Part shown: one piece after another, positions 50,142 to 59,183 of the stretch
Layout of the letters: each line of letters opens with the position of its first letter
Numbering within the stretch: position 1 is the stretch's first letter
Assembly: GCF_018413605.1 (NCBI RefSeq)
Contig: NZ_JAHCDN010000001.1
Coordinates: 620,001 to 684,000, forward strand
Direction: 5' to 3'
DNA from: Variovorax sp. PCZ-1
GTDB taxonomy: Bacteria; Pseudomonadota; Gammaproteobacteria; Burkholderiales; Burkholderiaceae_C
Length of the DNA stretch: 64,000 nucleotides
The notes under the pieces: model-generated
Told to the model about the DNA's origin: nothing
Seen by the model: the letters and a program-made list of their open reading frames with translations, nothing else
Databases searched by the model: none
Program-made: the position numbers and the translations under genes

Positions 50142-50905
50142 CGACTTTGATCCTTGTCCCAGCGCCACTTGATTTCGGCTGCGAAGCGCAGGCGCCGATC
50201 ACGGATGTTTTGCCTCTGGCTACTTTGCAGATAGCCAGCAGCATCACCCATTGGATTGCAGAAAACGCCAAGAGTTGCCGTGCGGTGATCAAACGCATTG
50301 GTGAGCACATGCCGCTTGCTGCGCCGCTTCAGCAACACATCATCACTGAGCTACCGCGTGAAGTGCATAAGAAAGGCGATCATGCGGGCGCGTTTGATGC
50401 CAAACCCTTTCTGCAAGAAGCCATCAAGAAGGCTGTGGCCAGCGGTGTGCAAAGTATTGGCCTGATCAGCGAAGCCGGTATGCCAGCGGTAGCCGATCCC
50501 GGCAGTTCCATCGTTCGTGCTGCGCATGCACTGAGCCTGAGCGTGCAGCCCCTGGTTGGCCCCAGCTCCTTGCTTCTGGCGCTCGCAGCAAGCGGGCAAA
50601 ATGGCCAAAATTTCGCCTTTGTCGGTTACCTTCCTATCGATGCCGCTGAGCGCATGCAGCGCATCCGCGCGCTGGAAGCTGTAGCGAAGAAAACCGGCCA
50701 AACCCAGCTCTTCATTGAAGTACCGCACCGCAACACCGCGCTTTGGCAAGCTCTTCTGGCAAGTTTGCAGCCCAGCACCTATTTGTCTTTCGCCAGTGGC
50801 CTGAGCTTACCGAATGCCCAAATCCGCAGCGCAACCGTCGCCGATTGGAAACACCGCGCCGCGCCAGACGCTGGACTGCCTTGTGTGATGGCTGTGGGCG
50901 TCTGA
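50138..50905 (+). CDS. Tetrapyrrole-methylase-family SAM methyltransferase (RsmI-like)
   Basis: 255 residues. Fold of the RsmI/CbiF type: AGMPAVADPGSSIVRAAHAL (SAM site, about 111-130), VGPSSLLLALAASGQNGQNF and a C-terminal FIEVPHRNTALW. This is the shorter class found after maf in Burkholderiales; an RNA substrate is likely but unproven. Coupled to maf by an ATGA overlap; followed by a GCGCAAAAG-type hairpin. Confidence 0.85.
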   Translation: MTTLILVPAPLDFGCEAQAPITDVLPLATLQIASSITHWIAENAKSCRAVIKRIGEHMPLAAPLQQHIITELPREVHKKGDHAGAFDAKPFLQEAIKKAVASGVQSIGLISEAGMPAVADPGSSIVRAAHALSLSVQPLVGPSSLLLALAASGQNGQNFAFVGYLPIDAAERMQRIRALEAVAKKTGQTQLFIEVPHRNTALWQALLASLQPSTYLSFASGLSLPNAQIRSATVADWKHRAAPDAGLPCVMAVGV

Positions 50906-50919
50906 GCTTGCAAAAAAGT

Positions 50920-51022
50920 AGAACGCAAAAGGCGCAAAAGTAACGCAAAATTCGCAGAAAACACCAAGCTTACATAGGTTCTTTTTGCATTCTCTGCGTT
51001 ACTTTTGCGCCTTTTGCGTTCT
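50920..51022. repeat. Long GCGCAAAAG-type hairpin
   Basis: Perfect 27-bp arms: 50920-50946 (AGAACGCAAAAGGCGCAAAA-) and 50996-51022 (reverse complement), plus further partial pairing in the loop. Confidence 0.93.
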
Positions 51023-51061
51023 GCTCTCCAGCGTTGTACATCGATCATCAGTAGAGGAAAT

Positions 51062-52030
51062 ATGAAAATTATCATCCTAGGCGGCACGGGTTTCATTGGC
51101 CGCCATATCTGCGAAAAGCTGGTTCGCGCTGGCCATGAAGTCACTGTGCCGACGCGAAAAATTGAAAATGCACGCGAGATTCAGATGCTGCCTCGCTTGC
51201 AACCCCTGCGCTGCAATGTGCACGATCAGCAGCAGCTCACCCAAGCAGTTGCCGGTCATGATGTGCTGATCAATCTGGTGGCGATCTTGCACGGCAGCGA
51301 GCAGGAGTTTGAGCGAGTGCATGTCACGCTGCCGAAAACGATCGTGGCGGCCTGCAAAGCAAGTGGCGTTGGCCGCATAGTACAGATGAGCAGTTTGGGT
51401 GCTGCACTGGATGCACCCTCGCAGTATTTGCGCAGCAAAGGGCGAGGCGAGCAGATTTTCACGCAAAGTGGTTTGGATGTGAGCATCTTGCGCCCGAGCG
51501 TGGTGTTTGGTGAGGGCGATAAGCTGCTCAATGTGTTTGCAGCTTTGCAGCAAAACTTTCCCTTTGTGCCGTTGGCTGGCAGCGATGCACAGTTTCAGCC
51601 GGTATGGGTGGAAGATGTGGCGCAAGCGGCTGTGCAGCTGGTAGTTGGTAATAACTATAAAAATGATAGCATTCCGCGCAGTATCTATGCCGGCAATATG
51701 CCTAAAACCTTTGAAATTACAGGCAATCGAGTGATGAGCTTGCGCGAATTGTTTGAGCTGGCTGGCCAATGCGTTGGCGCATCGCGCGCTATTGTGCATT
51801 TGCCTGATGCCTTGGCGCGAGTGCAGGCTTGGGCGATGGAAAAAATGCCAGGCCCCACGCTCATGAGCCGAGACAATTTGAATTCCATGAAATCGCCCAA
51901 TGTGGCCAGTGGTCAGTTGCCCGGCTTGCGCGATCTGGGCATTGAGCCCACAGGTATCGAAGCCATTGCGCCTCTGTATTTGCGACCCAAGAGCCGGCTT
52001 GATCAATACCGCAAGAGTGCATCGCGTTGA
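51062..52030 (+). CDS. NDUFA9-like NAD(P)-binding protein (complex I assembly type)
   Basis: 322 residues from ATG 51062. Extended SDR fold: IIILGGTGFIGRHICEKLVR (about 3-22), IVQMSSLGAALDAPSQYLRS and LRPSVVFGEGDKLLNVFAAL. The family includes the complex I NDUFA9 homologues; no active-site YxxxK was clear. A short hairpin repeat lies in frame at about residues 197-216 (KNDSIPRSIYAGNMPK). Follows the hairpin element. Confidence 0.85.
   Translation: MKIIILGGTGFIGRHICEKLVRAGHEVTVPTRKIENAREIQMLPRLQPLRCNVHDQQQLTQAVAGHDVLINLVAILHGSEQEFERVHVTLPKTIVAACKASGVGRIVQMSSLGAALDAPSQYLRSKGRGEQIFTQSGLDVSILRPSVVFGEGDKLLNVFAALQQNFPFVPLAGSDAQFQPVWVEDVAQAAVQLVVGNNYKNDSIPRSIYAGNMPKTFEITGNRVMSLRELFELAGQCVGASRAIVHLPDALARVQAWAMEKMPGPTLMSRDNLNSMKSPNVASGQLPGLRDLGIEPTGIEAIAPLYLRPKSRLDQYRKSASR
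51650..51708 (+). repeat. Short hairpin repeat inside the NDUFA9-like gene
   Basis: ATAACTATAAAAATGATAGC then ATTCCGCGCAGTATCTATGC and CGGCAATATGCC; family core intact, read in frame on the plus strand. Confidence 0.8.
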
Positions 52031-52105
52031 TTCATCAATCTCTGCATTTCTTGGCATCAATCCAGATCAAGCGGCATGGCATAGTTGGACGATAAAGGAT
52101 TCAAC

Positions 52106-52789
52106 ATGAAACTCTATATCGGCAACAAAAACTATTCATCGTGGAGCATGCGCCCCTGGGTCATGCTCAAAAATGCGGGCATCGCGTTTGAAGAAATCAA
52201 GCTGCGCTTTGACAGCATGGATGCTGGCTCTGAATTCAAAAATGCGATTGAAAAGATCAGCCCGGTTGGCAAAGTGCCGGTACTCGTGGATGGCTCACTG
52301 ACTGTGTGGGACACCTTAGCGATTGCCGAATATGCTGCTGAGACTTTTCCAGAAAAGCAACTGTGGCCTGCAGATAAAGCCCAGCGCGCCCGCGCACGCA
52401 GCATCTGCGCTGAAATGCACAGCGGCTTCACGAACTTGCGTGGCGCTTGCATGATGAATATTGAGGCTAGCTTGCATGAAGTCGGCGCGCTGGTGTTACG
52501 AGACAAGCCTGCGGTGGCTGCCGATGTGAAGCGGATTGAGACGATCTGGAGCGAATTGCTCTCTGTGCATGGTGGCCCATATCTCTTTGGCTCGCGTTTC
52601 ACAATTGCCGATGCTTACTTCGCGCCAGTCTGCATGCGCTTCAAGACTTATGAGCTATCGGCCAAGCCGCAAATCAAGGCCTATATAGAAACTATCCGCA
52701 ATGCACCGGGTGTGAAAGACTGGATTGCCGATGCACTGGTGGAAGATGATTTCCGAGAGTTTGAAGAGCCTTATCGGTTGAAGCGCTGA
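52106..52789 (+). CDS. Glutathione S-transferase family protein
   Basis: 227 residues from ATG 52106. N-domain with KLYIGNKNYSSWSMRPWVML (SSWS, catalytic Ser) and the glutathione-binding GKVPVLVDGSLTVWDTLAIA; helical C-domain with TIADAYFAPVCMRFKTYEL. Cytosolic. Resembles the maleylacetoacetate-isomerase/zeta-like class in the SSxS motif; substrate unknown. Ends beside a hairpin element. Confidence 0.9.
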   Translation: MKLYIGNKNYSSWSMRPWVMLKNAGIAFEEIKLRFDSMDAGSEFKNAIEKISPVGKVPVLVDGSLTVWDTLAIAEYAAETFPEKQLWPADKAQRARARSICAEMHSGFTNLRGACMMNIEASLHEVGALVLRDKPAVAADVKRIETIWSELLSVHGGPYLFGSRFTIADAYFAPVCMRFKTYELSAKPQIKAYIETIRNAPGVKDWIADALVEDDFREFEEPYRLKR

Positions 52790-52818
52790 CTTTTTGAGTT
52801 GTTAGCAATTCAAGGTTC

Positions 52819-52916
52819 GAACGCAAAAGACGCAGAAGTACGCAAAAGGCGCAGAAAAATGAAGGAGTGAAATGCATTTTTCGCGTGTTTTGCGTACTTC
52901 TGCGTTTTTTGCGTTC
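52819..52916. repeat. Long GCAAAAG-type hairpin
   Basis: Left GAACGCAAAAGACGCAGAAG then TACGCAAAAGGCG; right CGCGTGTTTTGCGTACTTC then TGCGTTTTTTGCGTTC. Near-perfect inverted repeat followed by CTTGGT, as in the copies at 24 and 36 kb. Confidence 0.85.
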
Positions 52917-52945
52917 TCTTGGTCGCGCACCATCAAAGCCTGAAA

Positions 52946-54427
52946 TCAAGCAGCATGGCGTTTTTTCAGTAAACGTGGCAAGACCAACACCGCCACAATC
53001 ACACACAGCAAAAATAGCGAGCCCGGACGCTCCAAAAACACCGTCCATTTGCCTTCACCAATAGACAGCGCATTGCGCATCTGTGCTTCAGCCAAAGGCC
53101 CCAAGATCAAGCCGATCACGACGGGTGCGGTGGGGAAATCGAAGCGACGCATCAATAGCCCGAGCAAACCAATGCCCCAGAGCAGCACGAGATCAAACGC
53201 GCTTTGGCGCATGCCATACACGCCTACCGTGGCAAAAATCAAAATGCCAGCATACAAATGCGCCTTCGGGATTTTGAGCAACTTCACCCACAAGCCCACC
53301 AGCGGCAAATTCAAGATCAGCAGCATCACATTGCCGATATAAAGCGAAGCGATCAGCGCCCAGACGAGCGTGGCGGAGCTGCTGAAGAGTTGGGGCCCTG
53401 GTTGAATGCCATAGCTTTGAAAAGCGCCCATCAGCACGGCTGTGGTGTTTGAGGTGGGAATGCCTAAAGTGAGCAGAGGAATCAGCGTAGCCGTGATCGC
53501 AGCGTTGTTTGCCGCTTCAGGCGCAGCCACGCCTTCAATCGCGCCTTTGCCAAATTCTTCGGGGTGTTTGGAGAGTTTTTTCTCTGTGGCGTATGACAGG
53601 AATGTGGGAATCTCGCTGCCGCCAGCGGGTATGGTGCCGAAGGGGATGCCAATGGCTGTGCCGCGCAGCCATGCTGGCCAAGAGCGCTTCCACTCAAGTG
53701 CTGTCATGTGCACCTTGCTCATGGGGTTTTGCGTGTCTACCTCTTTGCCTTGATACAGCGCCAAATACAGCGCCTCTCCAATTGCAAACAAGCCCACGGC
53801 CACGAGCACAATCTCAATGCCATCGAGCATCTCGCTCACACCGCCCGTGTAGCGCGGCTGGCCAGAGATTTGATCTAAGCCGACCAAGCCCATTGCCAAG
53901 CCAATAAGCAGTGCCACCACACCGCGCAGCACACTGCCACCCAGCACGGAAGTCACCGCGCAAAAGGCCAGCACCATCAGCAAGAAATACTCTGGAGGAC
54001 CGAGCTTGACCGCATGCTCGGCAATGAAAGGCGCAGCGACCGTGACGACCACGGTGGCAATTGTTCCGGCTACAAAAGAGCCGATCGCGGATGTGGCCAG
54101 CGCCGCACCTGCGCGCCCGCTCTTGGCCATTTTGTTGCCTTCCATCGCCGTGATGAGCGAGCCGGCTTCACCGGGTGTGTTCATCAAAATGGAGGTGGTC
54201 GAGCCGCCGTACATGGCACCATAGTAAATGCCGGCGAAAAAAATCATCGAGGCTGTGACGTCTACCTGCGATGTAATGGGCAGCAGCATCGCCACAACCA
54301 CCGCTGGGCCTAAGCCGGGCAAGACGCCGACCGCTGTACCGATCAAACAACCGAGAAAAGCCCAGAGCAAATTCATGGGGGTGATGGCGGTGGCAAAGCC
54401 AGCCATCAATGCGTTGAAAATATCCAT
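52946..54427 (-). CDS. tctA: Tripartite tricarboxylate transporter TctA subunit
   Basis: 493 residues, about 10-12 membrane helices. N-terminal TctA signature [20 protein letters not shown] and the central [40 protein letters not shown]. Large permease subunit that moves citrate or another tricarboxylate/dicarboxylate with H+ or Na+. Follows tctB by 12 bases. Confidence 0.95.
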   Translation of the reverse strand: MDIFNALMAGFATAITPMNLLWAFLGCLIGTAVGVLPGLGPAVVVAMLLPITSQVDVTASMIFFAGIYYGAMYGGSTTSILMNTPGEAGSLITAMEGNKMAKSGRAGAALATSAIGSFVAGTIATVVVTVAAPFIAEHAVKLGPPEYFLLMVLAFCAVTSVLGGSVLRGVVALLIGLAMGLVGLDQISGQPRYTGGVSEMLDGIEIVLVAVGLFAIGEALYLALYQGKEVDTQNPMSKVHMTALEWKRSWPAWLRGTAIGIPFGTIPAGGSEIPTFLSYATEKKLSKHPEEFGKGAIEGVAAPEAANNAAITATLIPLLTLGIPTSNTTAVLMGAFQSYGIQPGPQLFSSSATLVWALIASLYIGNVMLLILNLPLVGLWVKLLKIPKAHLYAGILIFATVGVYGMRQSAFDLVLLWGIGLLGLLMRRFDFPTAPVVIGLILGPLAEAQMRNALSIGEGKWTVFLERPGSLFLLCVIVAVLVLPRLLKKRHAA

Positions 54428-54439
54428 GTTGCTTGGGGC

Positions 54440-54943
54440 TTATAGCCAGCCGGTAGAAGTCAGGCCGGGCAAGCTCACCCCCAGCACTTTGGTGAACAGC
54501 CAAAACACGGGTGCACTGATGGCAGCACCGACCAAAGCATCTTTCAGCCACGCGCTGAGCGGCGCGCGTGATCTGCCCTGCGAGAGATGGAAGCCGCGAA
54601 CAGCAATCACAAAAGCCAGCGTGCAACTGGCGATGAAACCAATGCGCGTGATCAACAAGGCATTCAATAAGAGTGCTGCGCTGATGAAAGCAAACGAAAG
54701 CCAATCGCCTCGCTCAGCGCCTTCGGGCTCGTCTCGCCCGCGAAAGCCGCCTGTGAGTGCTTGTGTTAGCAGAAACACACCACAGGCGATCAGCGCAATG
54801 GAGACCACCCAAGGCAGGAAATTCGGCCCCACGCCGGCATAGCCTGCCTCGGATGCAATGGATGTCGCGCCCCAAGCCATCAATGCGCCTAGAGCTAGGC
54901 ACACTGCGCCAACGAGCGTTTCACTGCTTTGCTTGGATTTCAT
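54440..54943 (-). CDS. tctB: Tripartite tricarboxylate transporter TctB subunit
   Basis: 167 residues, four hydrophobic segments, the small TctB permease. Signatures are weak as usual; ID is from size, helix pattern and position between tctA and tctC. Starts 3 bases after the tctC stop. Confidence 0.85.
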   Translation of the reverse strand: MKSKQSSETLVGAVCLALGALMAWGATSIASEAGYAGVGPNFLPWVVSIALIACGVFLLTQALTGGFRGRDEPEGAERGDWLSFAFISAALLLNALLITRIGFIASCTLAFVIAVRGFHLSQGRSRAPLSAWLKDALVGAAISAPVFWLFTKVLGVSLPGLTSTGWL

Positions 54944-54946
54944 GCT

Positions 54947-55906
54947 TTAGAGCATGCCAGCTTGGTACATCGTGCCGCGCAGGTTGGCGAAATCGTTATC
55001 TACAAAATCACCAAATTCTTTGCCAGTTAGCAAAGCCGATGTCCAGCCCTGCTTTTCCAATTCAGCCTGCCAAAACGCTGATTTGGTGGCGGTGACAACG
55101 GCCTTCACGAGATCGGCTTGCTGCGCTGGCGTGATGCCAGGCGCACCATACACGCCGCGCCAGTTTCCCAGCACCACATCGATGCCTTGTTCGCGCAAGG
55201 TGGCCACGTCAATACCTTTGAGGCGCTTCTCACTCGTCACGCCAATCGCGCGCATCTTGCCCGATTTGATGTGCTCGGCAAATTCGCTGTAGCCCGAGCC
55301 GCCCAAGCTCACATTGCCGCCAATGATGGCCGCGACTGCTTCACCACCGCCTCGGAATGGCACGTAATTCACCTTCTTCGGATCCACACCAATCGCGCGC
55401 GCCATCATGCTGGCTGCAATATGCTCGGTAGAGCCACGTGAGCCGCCGCCTACCTTCACGCTGCCAGGATCTTTCTTCATCGCTTCAGCCACATCTTTCA
55501 TGTTTTTGAATGGCGAGTTGGCAGGCACGACGAACACGTTGAATTCGCTGGTCAGGCGCGCAATCGGTGTGCATTGCGTGATGTTCACAGGTGGCTTGCC
55601 GGTGATGATGCCGCCTAGCATGACTGCGCCCATCATGATCATGGCATTGGGGTCACCCTTGGCGCTGTTCACAAACTGTGCCAAACCAATCGCGCCAGCT
55701 GCACCGCCTTTGTTTTCAAACTGCACAGCGTCAAACACCTTGGCTTCGGTAAATGCCTTGCCCAAAGCGCGGCCTGTGCCATCCCAGCCACCACCGGGGT
55801 TAGCCGGGATCATCATCTTGAGCGATGGGGCAGCGCTGGCGATGCCAGGCAAGCTGCCGGCGGCAGCGGCAGCCAAAAGGGATTTGAGGAATTCACTACG
55901 ACGCAT
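54947..55906 (-). CDS. tctC: Tripartite tricarboxylate transporter binding protein TctC (copy 1)
   Basis: 319 residues from ATG 55906. Signal peptide (about 1-26). BugT/TctC fold: MMIPANPGGGWDGTGRALGK (about 31-50), GAAGAIGLAQFVN, VGGGSRGSTEHIAASMMARA and YVPFRGGGEAVAAIIGGNVS. Captures the substrate in the periplasm for TctAB. Substrate not readable. Paralogue of the next gene, about 70% similar by eye. Confidence 0.93.
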   Translation of the reverse strand: MRRSEFLKSLLAAAAAGSLPGIASAAPSLKMMIPANPGGGWDGTGRALGKAFTEAKVFDAVQFENKGGAAGAIGLAQFVNSAKGDPNAMIMMGAVMLGGIITGKPPVNITQCTPIARLTSEFNVFVVPANSPFKNMKDVAEAMKKDPGSVKVGGGSRGSTEHIAASMMARAIGVDPKKVNYVPFRGGGEAVAAIIGGNVSLGGSGYSEFAEHIKSGKMRAIGVTSEKRLKGIDVATLREQGIDVVLGNWRGVYGAPGITPAQQADLVKAVVTATKSAFWQAELEKQGWTSALLTGKEFGDFVDNDFANLRGTMYQAGML

Positions 55907-56012
55907 GGAAATCTCCGAGTAAAAAAGGACAAACGCTATGGTGCGCCTGAAAACTGTCAAGTAGCTGGCAGTTGCGAGCAATTCAGATCAGGGGAAACGC
56001 TAATACTCTGAC

Positions 56013-56966
56013 TTAGAGCATGCCTGAGAGGTACATGATGGCGCGCAAGCTGGTGAATTCGTAATCCACAAAATCAGCAAACTCTTTGCCTGACATGAAA
56101 GCAGGTGTCCAGCCGTTTTTGGTCATTGCGTTTTGCCAACTCGCACTTTTACTGGCGGCGCTGACTAAAGCGATCAGGCTGGCTTGCTGCTCGGGCGTGA
56201 TGCCCGGCGCGGCATAGAGCCCACGCCAATTGCCCAAAGTCACATTGATGCCTTGCTCTTTGAGGGTGGGCCCATTGATACCTTTGATGCGCTTATCGCT
56301 GGTGACACCTAAGGCACGCATTTTTCCCGATTGAATGTGTTCGGCAAACTCACTGTAGCCGCTGCCGCCCACACTCACATTACCGCTGATGATGGCGGCC
56401 ACGGCTTCGCCACCGCCGCGAAAAGGCACGTAATTCACTTTCTTGGGATCCATGCCAGCGGCGCGGGCCATCATACAAGCGGCAATATGCTCGGTGGAGC
56501 CACGCGAGCCACCGCCGAATTTCACACTGCCCATATCTTTCTTCATCGCATCCACGATATCTTTCATGCTTTTGAAGGGCGAGTTGGCGGGCACGACGAA
56601 GACGTTGTATTCGCTGGTCAAACGCGCAATGGGTGTGCATTGTGTGATGCTCACGGGCGCTTTGGAGGTGATGAGGCCGCCAAGCATCACAGCGCCCATC
56701 ATCACCAGTGCATTCGGATCGCCCTTGCTCGCGCTGATGAATTGCGCGAGACCAATGGCCCCGGCTGCGCCGCCACGATTTTCATATTGCACCGCCTGTG
56801 CCAATTTGCTTTCCGTGAATGCCAAGCCGAGGGCGCGGCCGGTGCTGTCCCAGCCACCGCCCGGGTTGGCGGGAATCATCATTTTGAGCGTGGGCAGGGT
56901 TTGCGCACGCAGAGCCAAAGGCAGAGAAGCTGCAAGCAGGGCATAGATGAATTGATCGCGGCGCAT
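56013..56966 (-). CDS. Tripartite tricarboxylate transporter binding protein TctC (copy 2)
   Basis: 317 residues from ATG 56966. Signal peptide (about 1-22). Same fold and motifs as copy 1: MMIPANPGGGWDSTGRALGL, VKFGGGSRGSTEHIAACMMA and YVPFRGGGEAVAAIISGNVS. The two genes lie head-to-tail, 106 bases apart, and the second is nearer the regulators. Two binding proteins could serve different substrates with one TctAB, or reflect a recent duplication. Confidence 0.9.
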   Translation of the reverse strand: MRRDQFIYALLAASLPLALRAQTLPTLKMMIPANPGGGWDSTGRALGLAFTESKLAQAVQYENRGGAAGAIGLAQFISASKGDPNALVMMGAVMLGGLITSKAPVSITQCTPIARLTSEYNVFVVPANSPFKSMKDIVDAMKKDMGSVKFGGGSRGSTEHIAACMMARAAGMDPKKVNYVPFRGGGEAVAAIISGNVSVGGSGYSEFAEHIQSGKMRALGVTSDKRIKGINGPTLKEQGINVTLGNWRGLYAAPGITPEQQASLIALVSAASKSASWQNAMTKNGWTPAFMSGKEFADFVDYEFTSLRAIMYLSGML

Positions 56967-57060
56967 GAGAACTCCTGATGAGCGATGAGGTGGGGATATC
57001 TTGCGTAAGAGGGCTGTCAGTTGCCTGTCACTCCACATCAGGGAAAATGCGGACATCACC

Positions 57061-57762
57061 ATGAAACTGCTTTTGATCGAAGATGACTCCGCTATGCGCA
57101 CCACGCTCGAACGCTCGTTCAAGCGCTTGGGCTGGTTGGTGCAAACCTGCGCTGATGGCGAAGCGGCGCTTGCGCTCTGGCAGCAATTGACTTTGGATGT
57201 GGTGCTCCTTGATCTGAGTTTGCCGGGGCTGGATGGTCTGCAAGTGCTTGAACGTGCACGCAAGATGGGGCTGAACACACCGGTGTTGATCCTCACGGCG
57301 AGGGGCACAGTGGGTGATCGCATTCTGGGCTTGAATACGGGCGCAGACGATTATTTGCCCAAGCCTTTTGATCTGGATGAGCTCGAAGCGCGTATTCGCG
57401 CCTTGGTTCGTGCACGTGCACGTAGCGATGCGTCTGAAGGTTTACAAGAAAAATCAGCAGTTCGCCGGCAAGAAATCGGCGCGGTTAGCTATGAAAAAGA
57501 GAGCGGCGTTTTTTATTTTGAACGCCAAGCTTTAGAGTTAAGCCCACGAGAATCCAAGATGCTGCTGTGCTTTTTCGAACGCTCTGGACAGGCGGTGGCC
57601 AAGGAGCAATTGCTGGAGCGCGTGTTTGCGAGTGATCCAGAGATTCAAGGCGATGCGATTGAAGTGGTGGCTTATCGTTTGCGCAAAAAATTGGCCAGCA
57701 CTGGGCTCAAACTCATCACGCTACGTGGTTTGGGTTATTTGCTCAAAGAGGATGCAGAGTGA
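57061..57762 (+). CDS. tctD: Response regulator TctD (OmpR/PhoB type)
   Basis: 233 residues. Receiver domain: LLIEDDSAMRTTLERSFKRL, phospho-Asp in VVLLDLSLPGLDGLQVLERA, the T and K in VLILTARGTVGDRI and KPFDLDELEARIRAL. C-terminal winged helix with GRVTKEQLLERVFASD-like AKEQLLERVFASDPEIQGDA and the recognition part VVAYRLRKKLASTGLKLITL. A short hairpin repeat falls in the linker (about residues 129-148). Coupled to the kinase gene. Divergent from tctC copy 2, which it should control. Confidence 0.93.
   Translation: MKLLLIEDDSAMRTTLERSFKRLGWLVQTCADGEAALALWQQLTLDVVLLDLSLPGLDGLQVLERARKMGLNTPVLILTARGTVGDRILGLNTGADDYLPKPFDLDELEARIRALVRARARSDASEGLQEKSAVRRQEIGAVSYEKESGVFYFERQALELSPRESKMLLCFFERSGQAVAKEQLLERVFASDPEIQGDAIEVVAYRLRKKLASTGLKLITLRGLGYLLKEDAE
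57447..57505 (-). repeat. Short hairpin repeat inside tctD linker
   Basis: TCAGCAGTTCGCCGGCAAGA then AATCGGCGCGGTTAGCTATG, the reverse-orientation family form; its right flank (GCTGATTTTT on the other strand) matches the copy at 60.1 kb. In frame. Confidence 0.7.
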
Positions 57763-59183
57763 AAAATATTTCACTGCGCCGCCGTCTGCTGTGGGGCATT
57801 TTGCTGCCAGTGATACTTTTTGTGCTGATCGACAGCATCGTGATCTATCGGCAGAGCTTGACGGCGGCAAATACTGCGTACGACCGCACTTTGTTGGCCT
57901 CTGCCAAGACGATTGCTGAGCAGCTGGATGTACAAATCCAGGGTGGACAGGCCATGCTCGTGCCGCGTGTGCCTTATGCAGCGCTTGAGGCCTTCGAAGC
58001 TGATAATCGCAGCCGCATGTTTTACCGCGTCACGGGATTTTCGGGTGAGATGGTCTCGGGGTTTGAATCACTCAAGCTGTGGACAGGGCGCATCGCTGAC
58101 CAGCCTCCTTACGCCGCCTTGGTCGATTTTTATGACGATGCTGTGGATGGCACGCGTGTGCGCGTGGCGGTATTGCTTCAACCCGTCTCAGGCGCGGGTG
58201 GCAATGGTATGGCAACGGTGCAGGTGGCCGAAACCTTGGAGCTGCGCGAAGCCTTGGCGCGCGAAATTTTGGTGAGCACACTGTGGCGGCAAGCCATCTT
58301 GCTTGCAGTGATTGCAGCTGTGGTGATTTGGGTGGTGCAAAGCGCGGTGCGTCCGGTCCGCCGAGTGAGTCGAGAGATTGCTGGGCGTGCAGAGAATGAT
58401 TTGAGCCCCGTGGATGCCACGCATGCGCCACGTGAATTGCAGCCCCTCTTGCAGGCGAACAACCAACTCATGGTGCGGCTTGATCATTTGCTACAACACC
58501 AAAAACGCTTCGTGCGCGATGCCGCGCATCAATTGCGCACTCCACTGGCCGTGCTCAAAACGCAAACACAATCTGCGCTGCGTGGTGATGTGCCTCCTCA
58601 GCAGGCTTTATCAGAAATCGGCCAAACTGTGGATCGCGCGACTGAGCTGGCCAATCAGATGCTCTCTCTCGCAAAAGTGGAGCAATTGCGTCAACAAGCT
58701 GCCAGCGCGCCGATCGATTGGAGCATCGTGCTGCGTGAGGTTGCACTCGATCTGGCTCCACTGATTGCAGATAAAGATTTGGAGTTTGAGCTGGAGACAC
58801 AGCCAGCACTTGTCATCGCCCACGACTGGATGCTGCGCGAAATGGTGCGAAATTTGCTGCACAACGCCATCAAGCACAGTCCTGTGGGCGGCAGTTTGAA
58901 TGTGAGTCTACGCGCAAAGAATCAAGACGCAGAATTGTTGATCTCAGACAGCGGCGCAGGCGTTGATGATGAGCTGAAAAAACGACTGTTTCAACCTTTC
59001 TCTGCCGGCCGAATGCAAGCTGGCTCAGGCTTAGGTCTAGCGATCTGCGCTGAAATCACGAGAGCTTTGCATGGAGAAATCTCTCTTGATAACCGCATGG
59101 CACAAGATCACATCGCGGGGCTTGATGTGTGCGTGAAATTACCGCTCCGTCAACGATTCACTCAGCTGCAGCCATCTTCTTAG
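57759..59183 (+). CDS. tctE: Sensor histidine kinase TctE
   Basis: 474 residues, GTG start overlapping the tctD stop. Two membrane segments (about 13-33, 170-190) with a periplasmic sensor loop. Phospho-His in RDAAHQLRTPLAVLKTQTQS (about 250-269), N-box EMVRNLLHNAIKHSPVGGSL and G-boxes ISDSGAGVDDEL, GSGLGLAICAEI. Senses the Tct substrate or its binding protein and phosphorylates TctD. Confidence 0.93.
   Translation: MKNISLRRRLLWGILLPVILFVLIDSIVIYRQSLTAANTAYDRTLLASAKTIAEQLDVQIQGGQAMLVPRVPYAALEAFEADNRSRMFYRVTGFSGEMVSGFESLKLWTGRIADQPPYAALVDFYDDAVDGTRVRVAVLLQPVSGAGGNGMATVQVAETLELREALAREILVSTLWRQAILLAVIAAVVIWVVQSAVRPVRRVSREIAGRAENDLSPVDATHAPRELQPLLQANNQLMVRLDHLLQHQKRFVRDAAHQLRTPLAVLKTQTQSALRGDVPPQQALSEIGQTVDRATELANQMLSLAKVEQLRQQAASAPIDWSIVLREVALDLAPLIADKDLEFELETQPALVIAHDWMLREMVRNLLHNAIKHSPVGGSLNVSLRAKNQDAELLISDSGAGVDDELKKRLFQPFSAGRMQAGSGLGLAICAEITRALHGEISLDNRMAQDHIAGLDVCVKLPLRQRFTQLQPSS

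Noticed and set aside
56967-57323. Extension of the second tctC upstream across the divergent tctD
   Set aside because: Antisense to tctD; signal peptide starts at ATG 56966.
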